Positions 39,778-50,975 of a DNA stretch of 64,000 nucleotides are shown one piece after another (the stretch's first letter is position 1; every line of letters starts with the position of its first letter). The notes beneath the pieces are model-generated. The model did no database searches and was not told the origin of the DNA. It saw only the letters and a list, made by a program, of their open reading frames with translations. Position numbers and translations under genes: made by a program. The stretch is from Henningerozyma blattae CBS 6284 (taxonomy: Eukaryota; Ascomycota; Saccharomycetes; Saccharomycetales; Saccharomycetaceae), in the NCBI RefSeq assembly GCF_000315915.1, contig NC_020186.1, positions 248,001 through 312,000 on the forward strand, given 5' to 3'.

Positions 39778-40232
39778 TGACCTTTGACCAATCATAATGT
39801 GTTCGGAGTTGTGCTAAAAGGCTATGACTGAGAACGGTGGAAGATGGTTAGAATAGTTCTATTGGCCGCTACCAACTAAAGTTATTTTAACAAAGGAAAA
39901 GCACCGAGTTATAAGCTGCAACTATTTCTTAAAACAACAAAAGCTTTAAAGGTAGAGTTGCTTATTGGAAGAAAGTTGACGCATAATTCTGTGTTTTATA
40001 TTATTCTGAAGAACAAACTTCTTCGAAAGAAAGTAAGAAAAAAAAAAAATTCGCTTAATTTTGACTTTTCCATCGATATTCGCTATAGTCATCAATCAAT
40101 AGAATACTATCTTTATTACTATTTATTAAAAGCCGGATCCGTATCATAGAGAAGCTAAGTAAACAAAAAAAAAAATTCCAATACAGCTAGCAATCATTAT
40201 ATCCAACATTAATTATTATACGATACTCAGTC

Positions 40233-42464
40233 ATGTCTAATAGTAAAACTTATGCTGATGAGTTTATGACTCTTTTCGGCAGTGATATATCTGACAAAAA
40301 AAGTACTAAAAGCTCTCCAAAAGAAACAAATATTACATCTACTACGATATCGTCACTGGCTAACGATACTATAGAAAACTCACGTCATGAGCCTCATACA
40401 ACTTCACGTAGCAATAATATGAATAATGATACTCCAAATTTAAATATTAATCATCAAGTAGGGAGCAGCAGTAACTTAGCTATGACTACACACAACAATA
40501 ATATCAATAATGAAACATATTCAGAAACTCCCAATATCCTATTAGAACAATTGGCGTATGTGGATAATTTTTTACCTTCTATTCAATCAGAATTTGATGA
40601 TTTTTTAAATGATGAAATTAGAAATAATCCACGAAATCCTACAAATCAAATTTACAATAATTCTAATGCATCAAATATAGATGCAAATGTTTGGGGGCTT
40701 GATGAAAGATTAGCTATTGAGTTGGGTGCCTTTGCTGATGACTCGTTTATTTTCCCAGATGAAGATAAACCTGATGATCCAAATTGGAATGATTTTAATA
40801 ATAATAACAATAATAATAACAATAATACTAATAACACTAATAATACTTCCAATAATGATGGTACTAGCAACAATAATATTAACAATGCTTCAGATGATAA
40901 TAAGCATCCCAATACTTCACATTTTTTGACTCAAAGAAAAAATACATTTTTAACCTCTCAATACAATCATTCTAAATCGAGATTCTCTTCCAAGAATAGA
41001 AGGAATAATAAGAATAAGAATAACAATAACAATAACAATAACAATAACAATAACAATAACAATAACAATAACAATAGCAATAGCAATAACAATAACAATA
41101 GCAATAGCAATAGCAATAACAATAGCACCTCACATAGTCTTCCAAATGTTATAAATAGGATAGATGAATTGCATGAAGATGATAATGAAAACATGGATAT
41201 GAATCATAATCATCAGCAACTATCGTCGGTTCAGACAAATCCTGTCACCGCTATGAATTCCCACGCACATTCACATGCAGATTCACCTATAAATAATAGT
41301 GATTTTACAAATTTTGATGTTTATCCATCGGTAGACCCTTTACAATCCCATTCAAGTGATAATATAATAATACCAAATAATAAACCAAATAATACTACTT
41401 CAATACGTCCAAACTCAACTTTAATTATGCCAATGCCAGGTAATAATAGTCAAGCACATGTTCAACGGCAACCTTCTAATAGCGTAACAGATAATGAAAA
41501 TGAAAACGAAGATTCTGAAATCCAATTGCCAGATTATTCAAAAATACCTACAAATTCATTAGTAGCTATGCTACCGAAAGTTAAAATCCCTACAGGTGCA
41601 TTTCAAACTTTAAAATCAGTGGGTTTTACAATCGATCAAATTAATGCTATTTCTGTGATTATGGCATATCATGAAAGAGAAAAATTAAAAAAGAAAAAGC
41701 AACAACAAAAAGAACAGATGTCTTCTGCTGATATAGATTCAGATAATCAATTGGATAATAATGAAAATACAAATAACTTACAAAACGCCAAAATCTTGTT
41801 ACAATTGTTAGCTAATGGGAAACCAGACAAAAAGCAAATTCCAACTAATATACAAGCAACAGCAGCTATTAATTCAAACCCTTTATCTAATTTCACTGAC
41901 TCTGAAGCTGTATTTAATCTGGTTCAAAATATTCAAGATATAAGAAATATAGATAAAAACAAAAAAAATAAAGCTAATGTTCACACTACTGCTAATATTA
42001 ACTCTACTGCTAATTTAGCCACATGTCCATCCCCAGCATCTACTCAATCAACGACTCCAACAATAAAAAGATCATCATCAGCCTCTATACTATTTTCAAA
42101 TTCTGAGCCAATACCGAAACAAGAAGATTCCGATTCAAGTCCTCTTGACACTTCTGTAACTCATACTAATAATACCAACACCACTATCACTCACAGCAAT
42201 AAAAGAAAGGCTAGTAAATCAATTTCTTCTTCAGTGGCTTCAAAACCTTATCAAAGAAGGAAACGAAGAGAACAAGAACTAGAATCATCAGTACAAGAAT
42301 TATCGCAATTAGCTGTAACTTTACAACAAAAAGTTCATACTTTAGAAACTGAAAATAAACTATTAAGAAAATTAGTTATGGAAAGTGGTAAACTTGAAGG
42401 TACTGAAAAAGCTGAAAATATTAAAAGAGATTTATTAGCTAAGGTAATTGATGATAAGCGATGA
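40233..42464 (+). CDS. MET4: bZIP transcriptional activator of sulfur metabolism
   Basis: 743 residues (S. cerevisiae 672). Met4 activates methionine and sulfur-assimilation genes through Cbf1 and Met31/Met32 and is held in check by SCF-Met30 ubiquitylation. The N-terminus (YADEFMTLFGSDIS) matches the conserved Met4 start. A region at about 100-175 (NILLEQLAYVDNFLPSIQSE, RLAIELGAFADDSFIFPDED) fits the activation and ubiquitin-binding part. A bZIP lies at about 672-720 (QRRKRREQELESSVQELSQL, then HTLETENKLLRKLV). Long Asn tracts coded by AAT and AAC repeats fill about 190-300. Position before POL1 matches YNL103W. Confidence 0.92.
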   Translation: MSNSKTYADEFMTLFGSDISDKKSTKSSPKETNITSTTISSLANDTIENSRHEPHTTSRSNNMNNDTPNLNINHQVGSSSNLAMTTHNNNINNETYSETPNILLEQLAYVDNFLPSIQSEFDDFLNDEIRNNPRNPTNQIYNNSNASNIDANVWGLDERLAIELGAFADDSFIFPDEDKPDDPNWNDFNNNNNNNNNNTNNTNNTSNNDGTSNNNINNASDDNKHPNTSHFLTQRKNTFLTSQYNHSKSRFSSKNRRNNKNKNNNNNNNNNNNNNNNNNNNSNSNNNNNSNSNSNNNSTSHSLPNVINRIDELHEDDNENMDMNHNHQQLSSVQTNPVTAMNSHAHSHADSPINNSDFTNFDVYPSVDPLQSHSSDNIIIPNNKPNNTTSIRPNSTLIMPMPGNNSQAHVQRQPSNSVTDNENENEDSEIQLPDYSKIPTNSLVAMLPKVKIPTGAFQTLKSVGFTIDQINAISVIMAYHEREKLKKKKQQQKEQMSSADIDSDNQLDNNENTNNLQNAKILLQLLANGKPDKKQIPTNIQATAAINSNPLSNFTDSEAVFNLVQNIQDIRNIDKNKKNKANVHTTANINSTANLATCPSPASTQSTTPTIKRSSSASILFSNSEPIPKQEDSDSSPLDTSVTHTNNTNTTITHSNKRKASKSISSSVASKPYQRRKRREQELESSVQELSQLAVTLQQKVHTLETENKLLRKLVMESGKLEGTEKAENIKRDLLAKVIDDKR
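40795..41130. repeat. AAT/AAC repeats coding poly-Asn in MET4
   Basis: Two dense arrays, about 40795-40880 (AAT/AAC/ACT triplets) and about 41008-41127 (AATAAC and AGCAATAAC hexamers), encode Asn and Asn/Ser runs. In-frame and probably length-variable. Confidence 0.85.
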
Positions 42465-42973
42465 AATTGCAATAATTACACCAATTATTCATTATTAACT
42501 TTTTAGACTCATTAAAATTTTGCATTTGTTAAGTACAGATTATTTGTTATCTTAGTCATTTTACATACAATTTTTATCTCATATCTATTTATGTATTTGT
42601 ACGCATTATTATAAGCATTTATACATCTACACTCCTTATTCATTATTCTCCTAATTTATTCTTGTTCATTTTTTTTTAGTATATATCACATCTTTTTTGA
42701 CAGCACTTCAAATTTCAAAACGCGTAAATGAGATTTACAGTATGAAAAAACAGGACGCCAAAAGAAAATACTTTAGAGTTTACCGATTATTTTACGCGTA
42801 ATAATAATCGATGAATTTCAGTAACTACTACGTACAATTAACATATTCTATAGAGTAAAGTAAAGTTGCAATTTCATTTATCTATTACTTAAATTTATAT
42901 GCAATAAACTTTCAAAGCCCTGTAAAATACATATTCTAATAAATCTACAACACTAAGTAATTTTTTTGAAAGG
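42465..42973 (+). promoter_or_regulatory. POL1 promoter with two MCB elements
   Basis: The MET4-POL1 spacer contains ACGCGT at 42720-42725 and 42794-42799, about 250 and 175 bp before the POL1 ATG. ACGCGT is the MluI cell-cycle box bound by MBF (Mbp1-Swi6), which drives POL1 and other replication genes in late G1 in S. cerevisiae. Confidence 0.75.
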
Positions 42974-45900
42974 ATGAGTACTAAAAATGGTAAATTAGAA
43001 AAACTTAAAAAGTTACAAGCCCTTCGTAATGCGAAGAATTCCCAAAATCAACACAGTAATGATGATATTAATGATAATAAAATATATGATGAAATTGATG
43101 AAATCGAATATAGAAATAGGAAACGTCAAGAGCTATTACACGATGATTTTGTTATTGATGACGATGGCAAAGGTTATGTTGATCGTGGCATTGAAGACGA
43201 GGAAAATGGGTATTACAGCGATGAATTGAGTGAAGAAGATGATGAGACTAACAATAACTTAAATAAGAAAAATTCCAAGTCAAAGAAAAATTCAAACCAA
43301 ACTCAAATTAGTGATATGCTACGAGCACATCATTCTAAAAAAAATGTATCAAATCAGTTAAACAACCAAACAAACAAAAGAAAGGTAAATTTGGATGAAT
43401 TTGATGACATCTTGGGTGATTTTGAAGCGGACACTTCTTCAATTGCAATTAAAAAACCCTTTACTAATAAGTTAGTCAAACATAATTTATTGCCATCTGA
43501 AAAATATCAACCTAATTTAAAAAGATCTATAGATATAGATGATATTTCAACTAAAAAGCAAAAAACAATCATAACGGTCGATAGTAGCAACTCTATACAA
43601 ATAGACTCTTCCCCATTAAATTCTCAGAGAACAAAACAAAAAAAACAGCCTTCCTTACAAGATGCAAGCGATGATGATTATGATGATAATAATGATGTCA
43701 ATATGCATAGCGAAGAGTTTGCTTCTATTATTGAAAATTCACCCACATTAAATAGAAAGGCATCTCGTCAAATATCACAAGATGAACATAACAATACATC
43801 AAAAGCTAAAGATGAATCTGATGATGATGACGAAGATATTTTATTTGGTAGGCGTACAATTAGAAGTGTGACTACATCTAGACAAATAAATCTAGATTCA
43901 AAAAGTAACCCTGCTTCTTCTCCATTTGTAACTGCACCAGGTACCCCTTCAGCTACCCAATCAATCAATATCAAATCTTCTCCTTTAAAACCAAAATCTT
44001 ACATTAAGCCTGATCATTTTCAAACATCTACCAAAAAATATTCAAAAGAAAATGTTATTAAATCTGATTCAGATTCCTTCCACATGTTTTGGATGGATTT
44101 CTGCGAAGTTGATAACTCATTGATATTATTTGGTAAAGTGAAGACCCATGATGGTACCCTAGTATCGGCAATGCTTCAAATTAACAATTTAAATAGAGAA
44201 TTATTTTTCCTTCCAAGGGAAGGCAAGACTCCCGAGGATGTACATGAAGAAATCATTCCCCTGTTAATGGATAAATATGGTCTTGATACCATTAGAGCAA
44301 AACCTGAGAGAAAAAAATACTGTTTTGAAATTCCTGATATTCCAACTGAGACTTATTACTTAAAGGTTTTATTGCCATATAAACCTCCAAAGAGTAGTAA
44401 TGATTTGATACCAGCAGAGCTTTCTAGTGATACGTTTTACCACGTTTTTGGAGGAAATACCAATATTTTTGAAAGTTTTGTTATTCAGAATAAAGTTATG
44501 GGACCATGTTGGTTGAAGGTTAAAAACGGTGATTTTAATGCTTTACAAAACGCTTCTCATTGTCAACTGGAAATAGTAGTCAATAATCCAAAAGATATAG
44601 TACCAATTGATTTAAAAGACATGATTGATTTAGACTGTGTTTCACTGTCATTACAAACTGTATTAAATGCTAAAGCCAATAAGCAAGAAATCGTTTCAAT
44701 TACCCTTTCAACTTATAAAAATATAGCAATTGATTCTCCTATCCCGGAAGATATTGTTCCAAATGATACTGTTACTCTTATAAGGCCTCCTGTAGGATCT
44801 AGTTTCCCATTAGGACTTGCAACTTTGGGAAAAGAAAAACTTCAAAGCCAGTTACGTTTATTTAATAATGAGAAAACCATGTTAATGTGTTTTGCTGCCA
44901 TGATGAAGGTTTTGGATCCAGATGTAATTATTGGTCATCGCTTAGAAACATTAACACTTGACGTTCTATCACATAGATTGAACGATTTAAAGGTACCAAC
45001 ATTTAGCTCTCTTGGTAGGCGTGTGAGAAAAGACTGGCCTCCTCGTTTTGGTAAAAATAATGGTGGTATGAATAGTTTCTTGGTTCGGGATATTTGCTCA
45101 GGAAGACTACTATGTGATATCTCTAATGAAATGGGCCAATCATTAACCCCAAAATGTCAAAGTTGGGATTTAGCTGAAATGTATAATATTACTTGCGGTA
45201 GACAACATAAATCCTTAGACATAAATTATCAAAATAAACAATATCAAGAAGATGTGAACAGTATGCTTATGGCGATCCAAGAAAATATAACTAATTCGAT
45301 CTTAGCATCAGAGGTTTCGTTTAGAATTCAGCTTCTTTCCCTGACTAAACAACTAACGACCTTAGCAGGTAATGCATGGTCTCAGACTCTTGGTGGTACA
45401 AGAGCTGGTAGAAACGAATACATTTTATTGCATGAATTTTCTCGTAATAACTACATATTACCAGATAAAGAAAGTAATAGACAAAAAGCTCAAAGAAGAC
45501 AACAAATTGCAGACACAGAAGGAGACTCAAATTTACCACCAGTCTCGAATAAAAAGGCAAAATATCAAGGTGGTCTGGTTTTTGAACCAGAAAAGGGACT
45601 TCATAAGAATTATATTTTAGTTATGGATTTCAATTCACTATATCCATCTATCATTCAGGAATTTAATATATGTTTTACAACGGTAGATAGGAATTTAAAT
45701 GATATTGATGAATTGCCTGAGGTACCCGCGTCAAATAAAGCACAGGGTGTTTTACCAAGATTATTAGCTACTTTGGTCCAACGTCGTAGAGAAGTTAAAA
45801 AGGTGATGGCTTCAGAAACAGATTTACACAAGAAGGTTCAATGTGATATAAGACAACAGGCTTTAAAGCTAACTGCAAATTCTATGTATGGTTGCTTAGG

Positions 45901-47434
45901 TTACAACAATAGTAGATTTTACGCAAAACCTTTGGCAATGCTGACCACAAATAAAGGTAGAGAAATCTTGATGAATACCAGACAGCTGGCTGAGAGTTTA
46001 GAATTAGCTGTTGTATATGGTGATACAGATTCTGTCATGATTGATACAGGGTGTGATAATTATAATAATGCTATTAAGATAGGTCAAGATTTCAAGAAGT
46101 TAGTTAATGAGCGTTATCGTTTGTTAGAAATCGATATTGATAACGTCTTCAAGAAGTTATTACTGCATGCAAAGAAAAAATATGCGGCATTAAATGTTAT
46201 CATTGATAAACAAGGAAACGAATCAACTACCCTAGAAGTCAAAGGTTTAGACATGAAGCGTCGTGAGTACTGTCCGTTATCAAAAGAGGTATCTATCCAC
46301 GTTTTAAATACAGTTTTATCTGATAAGGATTCAGAAACTGCATTAAGTGAAATTTATGAATATTTAGAACGTACTAGAAACAACGTTGAAAACAATGATA
46401 TCAGAATCGATAAATATAAAATTAATACGAAGCTATCAAAAGATCCGAACTCTTATCCAAATAAGAAAACGATGCCAGCTGTCCAAGTTGCTTTGAAGAT
46501 GAGAAAAGCTGGTAGAGTTGTAAAAGCAGGCTCTGTTATAACATTTATTATAACCAAAGGAAATAGCGATGAAAGCGAACAGGACTCCCATTATGCTGAT
46601 AGGGCCTATGCCTTAAACGAAGTAATGAACAAATCCAATAACCTGGTTCCAGACCCGACGTATTATTTAGAAAAACAGATATTTTCTCCAGTAGAAAGAT
46701 TATTGGAAAATATTGAGAGTTTTGATATAGTAAGATTGAGCACATCATTAGGCTTAGATAGTAAGAAATTTTTGAGAAGGCCTGCGGATTCTTTGTCTGG
46801 TAATGGAATAGATACATTACAACCATTAGAAACTACAGTTGCAGATATCGAACGATTTAAGGATTCATCTGCTCTAGAATTAACTTGTCCAAATTGTGCA
46901 AATAAGTTTTTATTTGGAGGTATCATTGCATCAAATTTTTATACAATGTGCTATAATGGTTTACAATGTAAAAATTGTGAACATATTTTCTCACCACTCC
47001 AAATAACCTCACAACTAGAAAGATGCATTAGATCTCATATTTCTTTATATTATGCAGGTTGGTTAGTGTGCGATGATAAAACTTGTGGTACTGTGACAAG
47101 ACAAATATCTGTATTTGGGAAACGTTGCTTAAGTGATGGTTGTACTGGTGTTATGCGTTACAAATATTCAGACAAAAAACTTTATAACCAATTACTCTAT
47201 TTCGATTCTTTATTTGACTGTGAAAAAAACAAGAATCAGTTACTGAAACCATTATATCATTCCGGTGACATTGACTACCCAATTAGTAGTCTGAATGAAT
47301 CGTCAATCAAGGTTTTAAGTGAGCAGAATAGGGACCTATTTGAAACAAATCGTAGTGTTGTACAAAAGTATCTGAGTGACTGTGCCCGTCGTTATGTTGA
47401 TTTAGGATCTATATTCGAATTTATGCGTGAATAA
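42974..47434 (+). CDS. POL1: DNA polymerase alpha catalytic subunit
   Basis: 1486 residues (S. cerevisiae 1468). It extends RNA primers made by primase at replication origins and on Okazaki fragments. An acidic, disordered N-terminus (1-340) is followed by the family B core: motif A DFNSLYPSIIQEFN near residue 885, motif B KLTANSMYGCLGYNNSRFY near 965 and motif C VVYGDTDSVM near 1014. The exonuclease region is degenerate, as expected for alpha. The C-terminal domain has two zinc modules near 1305-1345 (CPNCANKF, CKNCEHIF) and 1366-1395 (CDDKTCG, CLSDGC), used for binding Pol12. Full length with no frame break despite many A runs. YNL102W equivalent. Confidence 0.97.
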   Translation: MSTKNGKLEKLKKLQALRNAKNSQNQHSNDDINDNKIYDEIDEIEYRNRKRQELLHDDFVIDDDGKGYVDRGIEDEENGYYSDELSEEDDETNNNLNKKNSKSKKNSNQTQISDMLRAHHSKKNVSNQLNNQTNKRKVNLDEFDDILGDFEADTSSIAIKKPFTNKLVKHNLLPSEKYQPNLKRSIDIDDISTKKQKTIITVDSSNSIQIDSSPLNSQRTKQKKQPSLQDASDDDYDDNNDVNMHSEEFASIIENSPTLNRKASRQISQDEHNNTSKAKDESDDDDEDILFGRRTIRSVTTSRQINLDSKSNPASSPFVTAPGTPSATQSINIKSSPLKPKSYIKPDHFQTSTKKYSKENVIKSDSDSFHMFWMDFCEVDNSLILFGKVKTHDGTLVSAMLQINNLNRELFFLPREGKTPEDVHEEIIPLLMDKYGLDTIRAKPERKKYCFEIPDIPTETYYLKVLLPYKPPKSSNDLIPAELSSDTFYHVFGGNTNIFESFVIQNKVMGPCWLKVKNGDFNALQNASHCQLEIVVNNPKDIVPIDLKDMIDLDCVSLSLQTVLNAKANKQEIVSITLSTYKNIAIDSPIPEDIVPNDTVTLIRPPVGSSFPLGLATLGKEKLQSQLRLFNNEKTMLMCFAAMMKVLDPDVIIGHRLETLTLDVLSHRLNDLKVPTFSSLGRRVRKDWPPRFGKNNGGMNSFLVRDICSGRLLCDISNEMGQSLTPKCQSWDLAEMYNITCGRQHKSLDINYQNKQYQEDVNSMLMAIQENITNSILASEVSFRIQLLSLTKQLTTLAGNAWSQTLGGTRAGRNEYILLHEFSRNNYILPDKESNRQKAQRRQQIADTEGDSNLPPVSNKKAKYQGGLVFEPEKGLHKNYILVMDFNSLYPSIIQEFNICFTTVDRNLNDIDELPEVPASNKAQGVLPRLLATLVQRRREVKKVMASETDLHKKVQCDIRQQALKLTANSMYGCLGYNNSRFYAKPLAMLTTNKGREILMNTRQLAESLELAVVYGDTDSVMIDTGCDNYNNAIKIGQDFKKLVNERYRLLEIDIDNVFKKLLLHAKKKYAALNVIIDKQGNESTTLEVKGLDMKRREYCPLSKEVSIHVLNTVLSDKDSETALSEIYEYLERTRNNVENNDIRIDKYKINTKLSKDPNSYPNKKTMPAVQVALKMRKAGRVVKAGSVITFIITKGNSDESEQDSHYADRAYALNEVMNKSNNLVPDPTYYLEKQIFSPVERLLENIESFDIVRLSTSLGLDSKKFLRRPADSLSGNGIDTLQPLETTVADIERFKDSSALELTCPNCANKFLFGGIIASNFYTMCYNGLQCKNCEHIFSPLQITSQLERCIRSHISLYYAGWLVCDDKTCGTVTRQISVFGKRCLSDGCTGVMRYKYSDKKLYNQLLYFDSLFDCEKNKNQLLKPLYHSGDIDYPISSLNESSIKVLSEQNRDLFETNRSVVQKYLSDCARRYVDLGSIFEFMRE

Positions 47435-49657
47435 ATATCATTTCATAACTTAATGGTTATCTGTGTTATAGATTTGATTTAGGTTTCAAACACTTCTAGC
47501 ATAATGGATTTTACTTACTGTTTAGGTATTTATCAATAATTCATTAAACTTTAAGCTGTTACTAGCATCAATAACAGCTTACTCGAATAGCCTGATAAGT
47601 TACTATAATAATCAAGCACCTGGGCGTATTTTATAAAGTCAGGTTTCTCTTAGCATCAAGGTATTTAATAGGATGTTAAAGTAAGAAAAGATCTCATAAT
47701 AGTATATAAAATTCTTCCACTTTGCACTTTCCTTCAACATAATTTAATAGTTAGAAACAAATCATATTGGGTATTTTTTTGTAATATTAAGAAATATTAA
47801 GAATATTTTTATATATTTTTTGCAATATATAGATGGTATCAATGTTTTTAACATATACAGTAAAAAAAATAAAATTAATATTGGAAGCTGTTATGTCTAA
47901 CTACTATTTGCCTGCATATATCTAAGAAACTTAATTATAGAATCATTTCAAATCTGGTATCTGTAAGAATAGCTTCTCTCCATTACATTACTATTAATAA
48001 ATTATAAGGGAAAACATTAAGGCAAATACAAAAAATATTAAGAAATAAATAAGAAGCTTAAATTAATAAGATGTTGCATTGAATAATCCAATTGCGTTCA
48101 TTTATTGATCTAAAAAGTCGTACCAACAGTCTACCATCACATACAAATTTGTAAATTTATTATTTAATTATAAACAATGAAAAATGAAACAGTATCCTTA
48201 ACACACAATCTTTGAGAAATAGTAGCATAAATAATTTTATTAAAACTACCTTTGTTGGTTAGGTTTAAGAAGAAGCTCAAATAAATAAATAAAAGTTATT
48301 GTCACATATGATTAATAATTTTGATTATTAATATGTGGCGCATTTATTTTTAGAAGTGTATAAAGCCCAATGTTCTTCTCCAGATGGATCCAGCTACAAG
48401 GAGAAAAAATAAGAACTGCAGAAGTATATAGATACAATGATGAACAGGGCAATGAGCTAAGGGTTTTCTTATGGTATAAGAAATAGATAGCAAAGAGTGG
48501 TTGTGGAAATCTGGAAACTAATATTAAAAATATACAATACCTATTTAGAGATCCATCCACACTAATAGAATAAAGTTTCATAGAATTAGCCCTTTGGCAT
48601 TATTACCTATTGAGACTTAAAATCAAAGAATCCAAGGATAATAATTTGTGACGGAAGGAAAGGCCTCATAGATTTAGCTACGGTCAATGAAAATTCTTGC
48701 TATAAATTTGTATAAGTCACCCGGATTTTAGTTAGAACCAGAAATTAATATAAAATTAGATTGATCCGTTAAAAAGAATACACATTCTGAATATCCATCT
48801 TCACAAAGCATTCCTCTTATATAACTATATCGTCAGATACAAGCCTCCCAGAAATAATACATAATTTCTCATCAGAACCAACGTTCTGGAAGATAACTCT
48901 TTATGAGCTGAATTATAACAGTAGTTCTAATTCGTAGACTATGTCTTCCGTATAGTCTCTGCTGATGGTAATAAGATGCCTAAACATTTATCTATCAACC
49001 CACTTTCAGGAGTAAGTTTCTAAAAGCCACCTGTCCTTAACTTAGCCGTAAACCTACAGCCTCACTCCTCCGATAGCCTTAGATCTTTTGTACTCTGTGA
49101 CATCTTAGATATCTCTGAATCTCTTAAGTCCTCGTCTTATATCTGAATATATTCTTTCGTGCACCTTTTAGTATAAACATATTCACAAGTATATTATCTA
49201 TATCAACATGATCACATGACCTAACCAGATGTTAGTAACATACCTCATCTAGATTTACCACAAAAGGCCAAATAATTATTACAGGTACTAAGCAGCACAT
49301 GTCGCGTAGCTAGCCTTTGCTGCTAGCGAAAATTTTTACATACCATATATTTTTCGATGAGCAAGAAGATGTGAATAAAGTTAAGTGAAAAGAATGAGAA
49401 AATAGAGAGAAGAAAGTTATCATCAATAAGAAAAGTACAGAACAACAGGATATACAAACTAAATACCGAAAGAAATAATTTTATTTTTAATTTATTGTTT
49501 ATTTTTGTAAGTTATTTTATTATCAAACAGTTCCTCTTCAATACTGTTATTTAGATCATTAAGTATCATTAAATTAAAATATAGAACTATTCATTCAATT
49601 ATGAGATAATACATAAAGTTATTTGCTTTTATCAATAAGATAGCAAAAAAATTATAA
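47435..49657. other. Gene-free AT-rich stretch after POL1
   Basis: 2.2 kb with no ORF that I support. S. cerevisiae has AVT4 (YNL101W) here; I see no recognisable remnant. Some short coding-like stretches (for example the plus strand at about 48370-48490) are broken by stops and match nothing I know. A short inverted repeat (GCTAGC either side of a small loop) lies near 49306-49325. Confidence 0.45.
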
Positions 49658-49662
49658 CAGCA

Positions 49663-50142
49663 TGTAGGGATCCTGGAGGGATTACCAAGTCTTCGCATGG
49701 GCTTGAGGTGATCACGTGACTTGTCGAGTGGCCAGCCACAAGTGGGACGCATTGTAACCAGTAGTTACAGATGTATTAGCTACGTGTCGTTATTAAAAGA
49801 TGACAAGGGGCTATAGCCTAGGTGTCTACTTACCATAGTAGTGGACGAACGGTTGCAAACGTGAGTCCAGGAGTGATGGAGAGAACTGGGAGCTAATCGG
49901 TTCGGGATGTATTGGTTGGGCCACCAATGAGTAAAGGTATATAAGAGGCGACTATAGGTCGACGAAGGATCTTCTTGATGTTCAAGAAGAACAGCAAACA
50001 AGTGATTAACTAGTGACGTAAATAGATCAATAGTTATATACCAGGTCAATAAAAAGTTATCGATCATTACATCCTAATAAGTGACACTCCGGGTAACTGT
50101 TTATACCCGCTGAATCTAATATCCATTGTAGTAAACCCTACA
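49663..50142 (+). mobile_element. Solo LTR, 480 bp, with 5 bp target-site duplication
   Basis: The element starts TGTAGGG and ends CCCTACA, a 7 bp terminal inverted repeat with the canonical TG...CA ends. It is flanked by the direct repeat CAGCA at 49658-49662 and 50143-50147, a 5 bp target-site duplication. A TATATAAG lies at about 49938-49945, in the expected promoter position. No coding region remains, so it is a solo LTR. It ends 51 bp from the 3' end of the tRNA-Ser gene. A GACACTCCGG stretch near its end recalls Ty3 sigma LTRs from memory; that assignment is unproven. Strand is set from the TATA box. Confidence 0.85.
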
Positions 50143-50193
50143 CAGCACAAAATATTAACACGTGATTATCCATTCACATGGATAAAAATAACA

Positions 50194-50290
50194 CGTCACA
50201 GACAGGATTCGAACCTGCGCAGGTAGAACCCAATGCCTAATTGCAATCATCAATAGCAGGGCATCGCCTTAACCACTCGGCCACTGGGAC
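50194..50290 (-). tRNA. tRNA-Ser(GCU) with 15 nt intron
   Basis: A 97 nt gene. The RNA begins GTCCCAGTGGCCGAGTGG (A box) and has the class II long variable arm and a B box GGTTCGAATCC. It ends CTGTGACG. The anticodon GCT is at 50255-50257. A 15 nt intron (50239-50253) sits one base 3' of the anticodon, the standard eukaryotic place, and the Ser(GCU) gene of S. cerevisiae is also intron-bearing. The acceptor stem has one C-T mismatch. A T run downstream is not obvious. Confidence 0.95.
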
Positions 50291-50390
50291 GTTGTTGAAA
50301 TTCTCGATGATCCCTTCTAAGTGCTGTTGCCTATAGCCTAATATGAATTGAATTAAATCAAAAGTTACCAAGAGGGCAGAACTAGAAATT

Positions 50391-50446
50391 TACCGGGATT
50401 TAAGAGAGTATGAAATTATTTAATAATGATTTTTTTGATGTAAAGT
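50391..50446. mobile_element. Truncated LTR-like fragment abutting an LTR (copy B1)
   Basis: The sequence starts TACCGGGATTTAAGAGAGT, like the reversed end of the 217 bp LTR family, continues with an AAATTATTTAATAATG stretch, and stops exactly where the LTR at 50447 begins. Related fragments are at 50687-50763 and 52141-52206. Likely an older LTR cut by a later insertion. Confidence 0.5.
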
Positions 50447-50663
50447 TGCAGGAATATGATTATATCATTTTCTATTAAGTGGTAAAAGACGTTCTATCAC
50501 GTGACTTACTGTTTAAAATGTGTTTTTCTTTTTATATCGAAAAACACTATTTAAGAAATATATTCATTTTAATTATATTATTTACTATATATGTCTAAAT
50601 AAAGTAATCGTCTTTACATCTTAAACTCTGAATAACAATGTCTAACTCTCTTGAATCCTAGTA
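50447..50663 (+). mobile_element. Solo LTR, 217 bp family, copy A1
   Basis: The element starts TGCAGGAATATGATTATATC and ends TTGAATCCTAGTA. It is almost identical over its full 217 bp to the copy at 52207-52423. The start resembles Ty1/Ty2 delta LTRs (TGTTGGAATA). It contains CACGTG and a TTTTTATATC promoter-like stretch. No internal coding region remains. It is on the opposite strand to, and about 160 bp upstream of, the tRNA-Ser gene, a typical Ty1-class insertion site. Confidence 0.85.
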
Positions 50664-50686
50664 AGTGTCGATTGAATATTTAAATT

Positions 50687-50763
50687 TACTGGGATTCTAC
50701 TGGAATTGTAGAGAGTCTGACATTATTAAATAATGAATTTTGATGTAATTTTGGATTACTTCT
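50687..50763. mobile_element. LTR-like fragment (copy B2)
   Basis: The sequence starts TACTGGGATTCTACTGGAA. It shares an exact 48 bp block (50717-50764 with 52160-52207) with the fragment before LTR copy A2. Here the sequence continues past that block into unrelated DNA instead of an A-family LTR. Confidence 0.5.
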
Positions 50764-50975
50764 TTTACATACTCTATAAACATCTATATTCTTCCACAAT
50801 ATATGCTCTTTATATAGCAGGCTAAAACAAACGCCATTGATAAATGTTCTTTAACTCTAAAGAACATTTCCCTTATTTAATTAATACCTTAATTATGAAC
50901 CAAAAAGCAGGCATGTAAAAATTAAACACTTAAATGTCTTTTTACGAAATAATTAGAAAATAATTATATTTCCCA

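Larger units (their letters stand above)
38513..40232. promoter_or_regulatory. Long divergent LEU4/MET4 promoter region
   Basis: A 1.7 kb region between divergent genes. The part at about 39,000-39,480 is GC-richer, with several CCGG and GCCG sequences. A TATATAAA lies at 39216-39223, but no credible ORF follows on the plus strand, so it may drive an unannotated transcript or nothing. The identified factor sites are listed separately. T/A runs near 40030 and 40165 precede the MET4 ATG. Confidence 0.5.

Noticed and set aside
48312..48581. 89-codon minus-strand frame and broken coding-like plus-strand sequence
   Set aside because: No similarity recognised, composition like the surrounding AT-rich DNA, and stops interrupt the plus strand.
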